Source of the DNA: Pollenia angustigena
Taxonomy: Eukaryota; Arthropoda; Insecta; Diptera; Polleniidae
Direction of reading: 5' to 3'
DNA length: 64,000 nt
NCBI GenBank assembly: GCA_930367215.1
Contig: OV884057.1
Span: 201,799,621-201,863,620, forward strand
Positions within the stretch are counted from its first letter, which is position 1, and each line of letters starts with the position of its first letter. Shown here piece after piece: positions 34,705-45,105 of this stretch. The notes under the pieces were generated by a model. It was not told the origin of the DNA and did not search any database. It saw only the letters and a list, made by a program, of their open reading frames with translations. Made by a program: the position numbers and the translations under genes.

Positions 34705-36672
34705 CACAGAAAAAATTATTTTTTCAACTCAAACAAAAAATTTGTAGAATCAAACAATTTATGTCTGAAATCGGTCCTATAAACAAACTGGCATATTCAA
34801 ACAATTTATTTGCATTTTGTTTATTGAAAAAAGCACCGATTCTTTCAAACAAATAATTAAACTGAATCAAACAAAAAGTTAACTGAAATTCTTATAATTT
34901 TCAAACAAATAATTTTGTGGAATCAAACAAAAAAGTTTTTGCACAAGCAATGACGCGCAGCACACAAGCAAGCACTGTTGGACAAGATGAAGCGGAGCAG
35001 AGCGGCCAGTTGGCTGGCTTTGAGACACATTTTTTGTTGGAATAATTTTTGAACGAAGTCTTTTATTTATACACAAAAAGTTTTTTTTTCATCACTCACT
35101 GTTGCTGTATCCTTTCCTTTGCTAATGAAGAAGAAATGTAACCAAAAACGGCGGCAGACCGACTCGATATGTTTTTGTATTTGATGTATTTAAGTAAACG
35201 GGTTGAAAAAATTTAATACGGGATTTTTTTTTTTTAACCCACTTTAAACTAACCAACCAATTTATTTTGTTTCTTAAAATGTTGTTGTTGTTTCTGTTGT
35301 TTAAAAAGAGTGAAACGTTTTTTTTACCTGTTATTGTTTTTGTTGTTTTTTACTACAAACCTCGTCACGCTCTTTTATAATTTTTCTGTGTTTTTTGTTG
35401 TAGTTCTTATATTTCACATAAAGAAGTGTTGCTTACGAAGAAATAAAAAAATGCAAAAAAACGACAACATTAAGGAGCGTTAAATATTTCATACAAAATT
35501 ATGAAAACTTGAAACCAACACAGAAAAAATTATTGCCGAATTATTTTCAAACAAACGCTTGTTTGAAAATTTTTTTGATTTCTACAAATTTTTTTACTGA
35601 TTCAATCAATATTTTTGTTTGATTTTTATTTAACCAACAAAAATGTGGACAACTCTTCAAAAATTTAATAAGCGCGCTTTGGTTTGAAGTTTTCATAATT
35701 TTGTATGAAATATTTAACGCTCTTTAATGTTGTCGTCTTTTTGCATTTTTTTATTGATTGTAAGCAACACTTCTTTATGTGAAATATAAGAACTACAACA
35801 AAAAACACATGCAGTCTATTTTTGGACGCTTTAAAAAAGTACAGCAATAAGAAAAATGATAAAATAGCGTGACGAGGTTTGTAGTAAAAAAACAACAAAA
35901 ACAATAGCAGGTAAAAAAAATGTTTCATTTTTTTTAAACAACAGAAAAAACACATTATAAGAAACAAAATAAATTTTTGGTTGGTTTCAAAGTTGGTAAA
36001 AAAAAACAAAATCCCGTATTCAATTTTTTCAAATAGTTTGTTTAAATACATCAAATATAAAAATAGAATGATGGCGGAAAACATATCGAGTCGGTCTGCC
36101 GCCGTTTTTGGTTACATTTCTTCTTCATTAGCAAAGGAAAGGATAAAGCAACAGTGAGTGATGAAGAAAAACACTGTGAGTATAAATATGACTTCGTTCA
36201 AAAATTATTCCAACAAAAAATGTGTATCAAAGCCAGCCGGCCGCTCTGCTCTGCTTCATCTTCGCCAACAGTGCTTGCTTGTGTGCGCGTCATTGCTTGT
36301 GCCAAAACTTTTTTGTTTGATTCAGCAAAATTATTTGTTTGAAATTTATATGAATTTCAGTAAACTTTTTGTTTGATTCTGTAAAATTATTTGTTTGAAA
36401 AAATCGGCGTTTTTTTTCAATAAACAAAATGCAAATAAATTGTTTGAATATGCGAATTTGTTTGTAGGACCGATTTTAGACAAAAAATTGTTTGATTCTA
36501 CAAATTTTTTGTTTGAATTGGAAAAATAATTTTTTCTGTGAATAACGCGTATATTATATTTTTGAATAGCTGTCAACATTTTTGTTGGTTAAATAAAAAT
36601 CAAACAAAAATATTAATTGAATCAGTAAAAAATTTTGTAGAAATCAAAAAATCGACAATAATTTTTTCTGTG
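34705..36672. mobile_element. 1-kb CACAG element copy 2, split by copy 3 (AA duplication)
   Basis: The ends CACAGAAAAAATTATTTTTT (34,705) and ...AATTTTTTCTGTG (36,672) are flanked by AA/AA. It is inverted relative to copy 1. Its sequence breaks at GAAACCAA (35,518) and resumes at AATAACGCGTATATTATATT (36,541), exactly where copy 1 continues. Its net length without the nested copy is about 945 bp. Confidence 0.8.
35519..36540. mobile_element. 1-kb CACAG element copy 3, inserted in copy 2
   Basis: The ends CACAGAAAAAATTATTGCCG and GAAAAATAATTTTTTCTGTG are flanked by AA (35,517-35,518; 36,541-36,542). It is nearly identical to copy 4 at 41,656: short open stretches around 36,154-36,376 and 42,282-42,504 translate to the same residues. 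The element encodes no recognisable transposase. Confidence 0.82.
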
Positions 36673-36732
36673 AATGATGCTTGTGTTTTATAATTGAAAT
36701 TTTGTAAGGTGTAAAACGGGTTAGTAAATATA

Positions 36733-37262
36733 CAGTCAAATCCCAATAATTCGTACTCCGATAAATCGTAATTCCCGATAATTCGTAATAAGCTTTCGGT
36801 GCCTTGAAAAAATCTCGTTAATTCGAAAAAATTTCCATACATTTTGGTCGCCTCGATAATTCGTATTTTTTCAAATTCAATCTTCTTTACCTCTTATAAA
36901 TCGTAATTGTTTGCTAACTACCACTTATAACTCGTAATAAAAACAACAAAAACATGGAAAGAATGATTATCTGTTTACCACTATTTTATTTTTGCGTGGG
37001 TTTTTGCTTGTGTGTGGATTTATTTTCTTAATATCAGTTTGTTACATGAAAAATTTTTATGTATAACTTTTATATATTTTATTTTTAGCAACTGTTTTTT
37101 ATGTTTTTTAATCGTCTTAGTTAAAAAATTTAAAAACCCCATTTATTCGTATTTATTTTATTTTAACCACGTTAAGTCGACACGCCGCTAAATCGAAAAC
37201 CCCTATAATTCGTAAGAAATGGCCGGTCCCTTGCGATTACGAATTATCGGGATCCTACTGTG
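36733..37262. mobile_element. Tigger/pogo-like MITE with TAATTCGTAAT units
   Basis: The left end CAGTCAAATCCCAATAATTC follows TA. The right end from the other strand is CACAGTAGGATCCCGATAAT, followed outside by TA. The interior holds repeated AATTCGTAATT/CGATAATTCG units. No transposase was seen. TIR style and TA target are as in Tigger/pogo MITEs. Confidence 0.66.
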
Positions 37263-37629
37263 TATATCTATATGTTCCCATCGTTCCTATAAGGGGCATA
37301 GGGCCTCGGGTTAGTAAATCACTCATAAAAAACTTCTCCATCTTATTTCACTTTTGGTTTATTTTAAGTACAAATTCGGGATTGAATCAACTTTATAATA
37401 CTTGAATCAAGCGCATTTTCGGATTATTTTAAGTACGAATTTAGGATTGAATATGGATAAGTTAATTATTTTGCGATTGAAAATCCGTACTTAAATAAAT
37501 TTTTCTTTACTTGATGCCAGAAAATCCGTACTCACCGTACTATTAATACCGCTTCGGATTAATTTGATCACGGATGGAGTGATTTTTCTTTTCTTTTGAG
37601 TGTGCATTTTTTTTTTTTTTTTTTTATAC
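37263..37629. other. Fragment of the TCCGTACTTAAAT repeat
   Basis: Motifs GGATTATTTTAAGTACGAAT, AAAATCCGTACTTAAATAAA and CACGGATGGAGTGATTTTTC match, inverted, those near 7,130-7,270. A T-run precedes the MITE at 37,633. Confidence 0.45.
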
Positions 37630-37632
37630 TAA

Positions 37633-38087
37633 AGGTAGAAGTACATAACACGCGTTAGTGCGCGCGCGCTCTGTCGTCTTCTGTCAAAAAAGTTAGGCTA
37701 TTGTGTTTTCATAGAACAAGCTACATGCAAAATATTTTGACGCGTTTGCGCCAGAAAGTTGGTTAACTTTGAACTTTTTAACGCGTTGTGTGTTTTTGAC
37801 AAGTAATCAGCTGACAATAAAAATAATAATTTAACAAATTTGTGAATCATGAAAGAAAAACTTATTGAAGTGTTTAAAAAACACAATATTTATACAAAAA
37901 GAATAAATTTAATAAAATAACAAAATCTTGATATATTTTCGAACCCGTTTTTAATGCACAAATAAAAAACAGCTGACAGGAATGGCTTTTGTAACGCGTG
38001 TTGTGTAACTTGCATTTTTTGACGCGCTAAAGTTTATAAACGCACGATACTTGTCGACGAACTAACGCGTGCTATGTACTTCCACCT
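37633..38087. mobile_element. PIF/Harbinger-like MITE, 455 bp, TAA duplication
   Basis: The ends AGGTAGAAGTACATAACACG and, from the other strand, AGGTGGAAGTACATAGCACG are flanked by TAA at 37,630-37,632 and 38,088-38,090. ACGCGTT/AACGCGT motifs repeat inside. It is non-coding. Confidence 0.78.
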
Positions 38088-38330
38088 TAATTGATCCACA
38101 AAAGTAAATTGTCAAAAAAAATTATGGAAAAAGGCTAAACAGCTTTGTCAAACAATCTATTATCATAAGTACGTAATACAAAAATTAATCACACTAAAGG
38201 CTTAAAGTTTTGATAACTTTTTTTTTAACAGAAGAGACTGGCGTAATCGAAATCTGATATCAACAAAACTTGCAAAATAGATAAGATAAGGTCTTTTGTT
38301 CATATTGCATTGATATTAATTAAGCTCAAG

Positions 38331-39564
38331 TAGGGATTGCTGTTCGGTTTTAACCGAAACCGAAACCGCGGTTTTAAATGCCTAAAACCCGTAACTGAAA
38401 ACCGACAAAAAATCCTCGGTTTTAGCTTTAACTTTAACAATGTATTTATGCTTGAAGAAATTGCAAATTAAACATCATACTCGTACTTCCCTGCAAATAA
38501 TAGGACCAGTCCAAACACGCGTGTAAAGAGTAGTCCACAAGGGACCAGGACTGGTCCAAAAGTAACGCAGACGTATGAAAAAACCTGGTCTATTTAACAT
38601 TACGATGTCCTAGGAGAGGACCATATAACCCACCTTTGGACCACTAAGGAGTAGTTTTAAAACTACTCCATGGTATACTTTCGTTTAAAAACGAAAGCAT
38701 GTCGTTAAAAAACGAAGACATGTCGTCTCACTACAGACACTTTTTAACAATGACATGGTCCATGCTTGCATTACATCGGACCAGTCCATGGAGTAGTATA
38801 TTTTATTAAAATGGATTTGCAGGGTTAATATACAAAAACTTTATATATAACAGCCTTCAACAATGACAAGGTATTTCAAAATTCTTAAAATTCAAAATAA
38901 GTACTAAGAAGAACAAATGTTATCTTTATAACTCTTAAGTACACACCTTATTTGTGAGGCATAAACTGCCACCAGGGCCACTTGAATGTTGTATGGAGTA
39001 TCTTGTGGCTATAGAACAAACTCACACTAACGAACCCCTGGCCAAGGCTGGGACTACTTTTATATGTATGGAGTTTTATGGCTATAGCAGTAACATTTTG
39101 TTGGGAAATAAAATAATTTTTCGAAAAAACAGAAAAGGAAGAATTCTTATGTGTTGTGTATGCTTTTTTAAAAAGTTTAACTTTTGATTTTATTAACTGC
39201 AGTACATATATTATAGGGAAGGGCCTGACCAGGCCCAGGTGGATACAATATGCACAAAATTTTCATTTGGCCAATTGCGCAATTGAGGAATACATAAAGT
39301 TTCGTTCTAATATACTTAATAATTATATAAAAAAAACTAGAAAAAAGTCAAAAAATGCCTGGCCAAGCCCTGGTTTACACTTAAGGACGTATAAAAGTAC
39401 CTGAATTGAAACAAATAAAAAACTTGCAAAAAAATATATATATGTTTATGTATGACTTTAACTTTGATATTTTCAAAACCGAAAACCGAACCGAAACCGG
39501 CCGGTTTTAATCATTTTAAAAGCGAAACCGCGGTTTCACATTTTTACGGTTTTAGCAAACTCTA
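38331..39564. mobile_element. hAT-type element with GGTTT/AAACC-rich ends
   Basis: The ends TAGGGATTGCTGTTCGGTTT and, from the other strand, TAGAGTTTGCTAAAACCGTA are flanked by a perfect 8-bp duplication AGCTCAAG (38,323-38,330 and 39,565-39,572). Subterminal regions carry many ACCGAAACCG motifs and a CCGCGG palindrome. A smaller MITE is nested at 38,489-38,824. Two plus-strand open stretches at 38,954-39,404 are not recognisable and look fortuitous. Confidence 0.78.
38489..38824. mobile_element. MITE with CCCTGCAAAT ends, nested in the hAT element
   Basis: The terminal inverted repeat CCCTGCAAAT / ATTTGCAGGG encloses 336 bp rich in GGACCAGTCC and TAGTCCA motifs in both orientations. Both flanks carry TT, so the duplication could be only 2 bp. 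The superfamily is unknown to me. Confidence 0.62.
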
Positions 39565-39572
39565 AGCTCAAG

Positions 39573-40890
39573 CAAGGTCGTACAATTTTCAAAATTTCGT
39601 TTTCATCTCTGTGGGCAAATTCGTTGCAATCGATTCTTTTAAACACTCCAAAAATTTAAAATTGCTGTTGGGATTCATTTATTATTTCAGTCATTTTAGA
39701 CATTTCATTCCTTTAAAGTTTTCAACAGCAACAAGTGTAGAAAGGGAAACAAGACACACGACCAAAATTTAAAACCAAAAAAATCATAAAAATTCAACAA
39801 AAAATTTTTTCTAGAAAATATTTTTTTCAAAAACTTACCATTTGTAATTATCTTAAAAATGAAAAAGCAACAAAAAAAAATTCACTAATAAAAAACATAA
39901 CCTAAAAAAATTATAGTTAACTATGTATTGTTGCAATTGTTGTTGTTATTGCTGGTGGAGTACTACATGCAACACTGTTGTAGTGGGTAAAGCAGACAAT
40001 TGCAAATTTTTTAAGGTTATGTTAAGTTGTTTATGTTGTGCTTGTTTTTTGCCTGGTCTGATAATGGGTAGCATTGACCAAGGTCATGTTGTAGGAATAT
40101 AAATGTTGTTGTTTTTTTTTTTATTTAAGTAAAAATTCGCTATAGAAAGTTAAGTCGCTATTGGATTTTGAGCATAATTTTGTAGATCTTAAGACTTTGA
40201 CTTCGCTGTGGTGATTTTTTTTTATTAAATTATAGCAACATTTATTAGGGGATTCATTTGTAGTTAAATTTTTTTTTTTTTATTTATTTATTAAAGTGGT
40301 TTTTGTGGTTTAGATTTGAATTTAAAGCTTAAATTTGTTAAAATTCTGTTTTATGCTTTATGGTTTGCTTCAATTTGTTTGAAAACCATGTTTTATAAAT
40401 ATGAATATCACACCCTCCGTATTTATTCTCATCATTGCTATCATTATTGTCTAGCAAATGGGTGCTTCATTGCGGGGTACTTTCCTTAAAACAAAGTCTT
40501 GAGAGATAACATATTTTTCAATATGGACACCTTCAACAAAACTATTTTTGACGAACATTTTTAAACCTATTATGGTAAATATTATGGTTTAATTAGTGCT
40601 CCATTAAGGAGCCACAACCATATAATGGTTACCTCCAAACATGTTATGGTAAATAATAACAAAAACATGTTTAAAACTTATAATAGCATATTACAATAGG
40701 TTATTTTTCAAGCATAGCATGTTGTACTTGGAAACAAAGAAAATACTTAAGTTACTCAAAATGTAAGAACCAAACAATTATTATTTGTAATCAAATTATT
40801 GTCATATTTAACCCAACCCTGTTTAGAGGCAAACATATTGTGTTGATGCTTCGTGATTGAGGACTAATTTAACCATAAGAGAGTTTTTTA
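39573..40890. other. AT-rich stretch, nothing recognised
   Basis: It contains T-runs and a segment with repeated ATGTTATGGTAAATA and ACCATAATATG motifs (40,560-41,030), perhaps a decayed MITE. No coding similarity. Confidence 0.38.
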
Positions 40891-40892
40891 TG

Positions 40893-40976
40893 GTACACAC
40901 TATGAAAGTTTCCTTTAGATCGGAGTTCTCTTCCCCTCTCTTCTTCAAAGGAAAGAAAACTTTCATAGTGTGAACC
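40893..40976. repeat. Hairpin with CACACTATGAAAGTTTCC arms
   Basis: CACACTATGAAAGTTTCCTT and AAGGAAAGAAAACTTTCATA plus GTGTG pair around a 20-25 base pyrimidine-rich loop. A similar layout exists at 44.6 kb with unrelated sequence. Confidence 0.68.
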
Positions 40977-41141
40977 CAGACTTGCTTGTGACACTAAGAT
41001 GTTAAAGTTAACCATAATATGTTTTAAAATAGTTTAGTTGAAGGTGACTATATTGAAAAATGTGTGTTTCTGCGTGCGTTTTGAACTTTTCTCTTTCGAT
41101 TTTGTCGTTTCTCTTCGAAAGCAAAATTTTGCAATCCTGTA

Positions 41142-42879
41142 CCCATGTTCTGTAACTTTAGTGAGAACTTCTTGCATCGTAAAGATGCGAAACAAAATAT
41201 CCCATCGTTTCTCGAAAAGTGAGCAAAATGTGTGTCTGTAACTCATGTCGAAAACTATCAAAAGAGATTACGTCGTTACGTTATAAATGTCATAATATTG
41301 CACTCGAAGCCGATGTGACATGGCAGACGTTCAGAACGCCAGTAACACATATCGTTGACGGCGACCAAAATTTACTTAAATTGAAAATTTTTCAATGACG
41401 GCGGCGAAAACACAACCGTCGGCTATGCCAAATTGTGTAAAGAGCGACTTTAATGTTTGTTGTTTGCAAACGAGCTTTGAAGACATTCGTATATTTTATG
41501 AAAATGTTAAAAGCAAAATAATAAAACAATGAAAAATGTGCCAAGAATAAAATATTATTATTATTATTCTTTGCATTTTGCATTTTTAATTGTTTTTTAG
41601 TGTTCAAATTTTTTCTCGCCCCATTTTTATTCGTGAGTTTATTTGACAGTTCAAACACAGAAAAAATTATTGCCGAATTATTTTCAAACAACAGCTTGTT
41701 TGAAAATTTTTTTTGATTTCTACAAATTTTTTTACTGATTCAATCAATATTTTTGTTTGATTTTTATTTAACAACAAAAATGTGGACAACTCTTCAAAAA
41801 TTTAATAAGCGCGCTTTGGTTTGAAGTTTTCATAATTTTGTATGAAATATTTAACGCTCTTTAATGTTGTCGTCTTTTTGCATTTTTTTATTGATTGTAA
41901 TCAACACTTCTTTATGTGAAATATAAGAACTGCAACAAAAAACACATGCAGTCTATTTTTGGACGCCTTAAAAAAGTACAGCAATAAGAAAAATGATCAA
42001 ATAGCGTGACGAGGTTTGTAGTAAAAAAACAATAGCAGGTAAAAAAAACGTTTAATTTTTTTTAAACAACAGAAAAAACACATTATAAGAAACAAAATAA
42101 ATTTTTTGTTGGTTTCAAAGTTGGTAAAAAAAAACAAAATCCCGTATTCAATTTTTTCAAATAGTTTGTTTAAATACATCAAATATAAAAATAGAATGAT
42201 GGCGGAAAACATATCGAGTCGGTCTGCCGCCGTTTTTGGTTACATTTCTTCTTCATTAGCAAAGGAAAGGATAAAGCAACAGTGAGTGATGAAGAAAAAC
42301 ACTGTGAGTATAAATATGACTTCGTTCAAAAATTATTCCAACAAAAAATGTGTATCAAAGCCAGCCGGCCGCTCTGCTCTGCTTCATCTTCGCCAACAGT
42401 GCTTGCTTGTGTGCGCGTCATTGCTTGTGCCAAAACTTTTTTGTTTGATTCAGCAAAATTATTTGTTTGAAATTTATATGAATTTCAGTAAACTTTTTGT
42501 TTGATTCTGTAAAATTATTTGTTTGAAAAAATCTGCGTTTTTTTCAATAAACAAAATGCAAATAAATTGTTTGAATATGCGAATTTGTTTGTAGGGCCGA
42601 TTTTAGACATAAAATTGTTTGATTCTACACATTTTTTGTTTGAATTGGAAAAATAATTTTTTCTGTGAAGCGGGAACTTTTCTCACCAAAATGTTACAGA
42701 CACACGTTTTCTGTAAATTGACGAGTAATTTCTTTGCGTGACAGCTTGTACTCGCCAAAAAAAGTTACAGACACAGTTAAGTGAGAAAAACAGCTGTTTG
42801 TTTCAATTTATGGCATTTTTGTTTCATTTCACACATTTCAACCGAAAACTTTCTCGACGCGAGAGTTACAGAACATGGG
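41142..42879. mobile_element. MITE with CCCATGTTCTGTAACTTTAG ends (copy B), interrupted
   Basis: It starts ACCCATGTTCTGTAACTTTA and ends GAGTTACAGAACATGGG. Copy 4 of the 1-kb CACAG element interrupts it after GACAGTTCAA. Copy A (16.6-18.2 kb) has an uninterrupted GACAGTTCAAAGCTGG at that point. About 730 bp of family sequence remains on removing the insert. Confidence 0.74.
41656..42667. mobile_element. 1-kb CACAG element copy 4 (AA duplication)
   Basis: The ends CACAGAAAAAATTATTGCCG and ATAATTTTTTCTGTG are flanked by AA on both sides (41,654-41,655; 42,668-42,669). It has very high identity to copy 3, suggesting recent mobility. It carries the same subterminal TTGTTTGA array at its right end. 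Confidence 0.83.
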
Positions 42880-43490
42880 CACTGTTCAACAATTTGTAAT
42901 TAAAGAATGCAGTCAAAATTGGATACCATTTAAGAAAAGTTCCTCATTATAAATCAACCAAAAATTTTAAAATCTTAAAGCTTAACAATTTTTTTGTAGG
43001 TTGTTTAGTGGTTTAAGAGTCTAAAGTAGAAAAATCCTTAATTTTTTTTTTTTTTTTTTTTCTGTGGTACTAAATTGAATTTGATTATTTTTCTCCTCAA
43101 TATGTAAAATCAAATGTAGATATTCGAAAGTCAAGTATTTCTATTGCGCATCTCTGCGCCTGGGTATTTTTTTTTTTCTTGTAGGTGGTTTAATAAAATT
43201 TATTTAAATATGTAAATTATGCAAATAATGTAAAAATAAAATAGCATGAGGTAACAAAGATTAGAAAATTAAATTACATTAATTCTTGTTTTGTTTACTG
43301 TAAATCAAACAAAAAGAATTTAATCTTAACGGCATTACGGGCATAATTTACAGTAGATGGCAAAAATTATCGAACAAACTGAAAGAGAATTTAAATTTAA
43401 TAGGAATTTTTAACATTAACATTTTAACGTTAACAGCAAATACTAAAAAATCCTTTAAAAAAATAGTATAAAGATTTTATAAAATAATTA
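42880..43490. other. AT-rich stretch, nothing recognised
   Basis: T-runs are at 43,040-43,061 and 43,168-43,178. No TIR or coding signal was noticed. Confidence 0.4.
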
Positions 43491-43772
43491 CCACTAAAAG
43501 ATTTTGTTATTCGTGCTTAATTCCCAATTTTGTCTTGATAAAAACACTGAAATTTATTGTTGATGGGATAAGCTATTCCCATGCGCATTTCACTGGTTGC
43601 TTAGGCCAGATCGTCAGGAAACTTCATCCATAAAGATTTTAGAAAAACTAAAGATACTAAACCAAATAAAACTGTTAAACGTATAAGACTTATAAGCAAT
43701 AGTTCTACTTGTAACAATATCAAAGTTTAAACAAAACACATCAACAATAAACAGTGAGTTTATCTTTTCTTA

Positions 43773-44150
43773 TAGCCTATTTACACTTGAGCACATCTTA
43801 GAGGAATGCGTGGAAGATGTTTAAAATGAAAAAAACTTGTTTACATCTGTAACATCTTTCATCATACAAATATTTATTTTCACGTGTAAGAGCGAATAAA
43901 AACTAAATAAATGATATTACTGTCCTGCTCTTTTGTATTTTTTTCTAGTAATGGTAAAAAATTATTTGTTTTTTCTATTGATGACACTAAAATAATCAAA
44001 AGATGTTGAATGAAACAACGTGAGATAGGAACATCTTTCAAAGATGAAGAAAGATGTTGATTTTTAGCGCTGTGCAATTCTTATGGAAAGATGTTAACAT
44101 CTTTGCGATAAGATGGAAGATATTAGATGTGAGCAAGTGTAAAAAGCCTA
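43773..44150. mobile_element. PIF/Harbinger-like MITE, 378 bp, TTA duplication
   Basis: The ends TAGCCTATTTACACTTGAGC and, from the other strand, TAGGCTTTTTACACTTGCTC are flanked by TTA at 43,770-43,772 and 44,151-44,153. The interior repeats AAAGATGTT/AACATCTTT. The paralog near 32,480 gives the empty site TTTTCTTACATTCCCC with one TTA. Confidence 0.82.
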
Positions 44151-44165
44151 TTACATTCCCCAATA

Positions 44166-44560
44166 CAATTGAAGCACAGCCGCGAATAACGTTGTAAGCG
44201 ACACATTTTGCAAAAACGGTTTTCTTGCAAATAACCGTTAATCTTACTCTCTTACACAGTTTAAACATCAAATCAACCAAAACTATGCACCTTAACGCCT
44301 TCAAAATGGCATACAAAGTGTCAGCCAGTGGAAGAACATTGCAAGTTTCTAACAAAATGATGAAACCGAAATGGTTTTGCAGTGCGGAATTATGTTTTAA
44401 AAGCTTTTTGCATAAAAGTTTTTATTATCATTATTTGTATTAATAGGAAAAAAATAATTTTTAAAACAAATAATGCTGCCTGTCAAAAAACATTTTTTTG
44501 CTCTCCTGAAAAATTATTATTTTGTAACTTAAAACGTTATTCGCGGCTGTGCTTCAATTG
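44166..44560. mobile_element. MITE with perfect 28-bp TIRs, 395 bp
   Basis: The terminal repeat starts CAATTGAAGCACAGCCGCGA, continues ATAACGTT, and is perfect at the other end (44,533-44,560). The interior is non-coding. The host copy resumes at ATTGGAATTC, but the exact duplication is ambiguous because the ends are AATTG-rich. Confidence 0.75.
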
Positions 44561-44606
44561 ATTGGAATTCTTCCAACAATAATTGTAGTTGTAAGTAGGT
44601 TAGTGC

Positions 44607-44753
44607 CAATTCACACGTTGCAAGTCTTATTGATCAGCTTGCTACCTTATAGGCGAGAGAGAGTGAGAGAGAAACGTTTATGTTCCTCTCTTCACTCTCG
44701 TTATAAAGTAGCAAGCTGATCAATAAGACTTGCAACGTGTGAATTGGGACTTG
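44607..44753. repeat. Long hairpin, 44-bp near-perfect arms
   Basis: The outer arms run from AGTGCCAATTCACACGTTGC to GATCAGCTTGCTAC on the left and their complement from GTAGCAAGCTGATC to TGTGAATTGGGACT on the right, with one mismatch over 44 bp. An inner imperfect stem pairs GCGAGAGAGAGTGAGAGAG with CCTCTCTTCACTCTCG around AAACGTTTATGTT. Confidence 0.85.
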
Positions 44754-44827
44754 GACTTAAGGAAAAACAAAAACAACTTTCAAAAGCATGTTGCCAGTTT
44801 TTTTTAAGCAGTGCACTTGCCTGTTAA

Positions 44828-45105
44828 TTATCAAAGAAATTTTTTGGAATACAAAATTTTAATTTAAAAGATTTTGTTTTCGTGCTTAGTTCCCAATTCT
44901 TATTCTTGATAAAAACAATGAAATATGTTGTTGATGGGATAAGCGCATTTTAGTGGCCTAAGCAACCAGTGAAAAGCGCATAGGAACAGCTTATCCAGAC
45001 AACAATAAATGTCAGTGTTTTTATCAAGAATAAAATTGGGAATTAAGCACGAATAACAAAATCTTTTAAATTAAAATTTTGTATTCCCAAAAATTTCTTT
45101 GATAA
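44828..45105. mobile_element. Compact palindromic MITE, about 115-bp arms
   Basis: TTATCAAAGAAATTTTTTGG ... CAATTCTTATTCTTGATAAA is mirrored by TTTATCAAGAATAAAATTGG ... CCAAAAATTTCTTTGATAA. It belongs to the GCTTAATTCCCAATTTT family; the loop is only about 50 bp. It looks like a deletion derivative consisting mainly of two inverted left ends. Confidence 0.75.

Larger units (their letters stand above)
43496..44600. mobile_element. GCTTAATTCCCAATTTT MITE copy carrying two insertions
   Basis: The copy is collinear with 32,200-32,566: GTGCTTAATTCCCAATTTTG, GGATAAGCTATTCCCATGCG, TTTCACTGGTTGCTTAGGCC, GTGAGTTTATCTTTTC. It is interrupted at 43,773-44,150 and again at 44,166-44,560, after which GATTGGAATTCTTCC continues the order seen at 32,490-32,520. 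Confidence 0.68.

Noticed and set aside
35665..36084. Hydrophobic Phe/Leu-rich minus-strand open stretch (139 codons)
   Set aside because: It is produced by A/T-rich element sequence. Composition is fully explained by AAAAAC/TTTTTG repeats and the frame is not conserved in copy 1.
36154..36376. Two overlapping small open frames, repeated with identical residues at 42,282-42,504
   Set aside because: Identity reflects near-identical 1-kb element copies, not selection. The older copy at 9.48 kb does not keep the frames, and the products have no recognisable motif.
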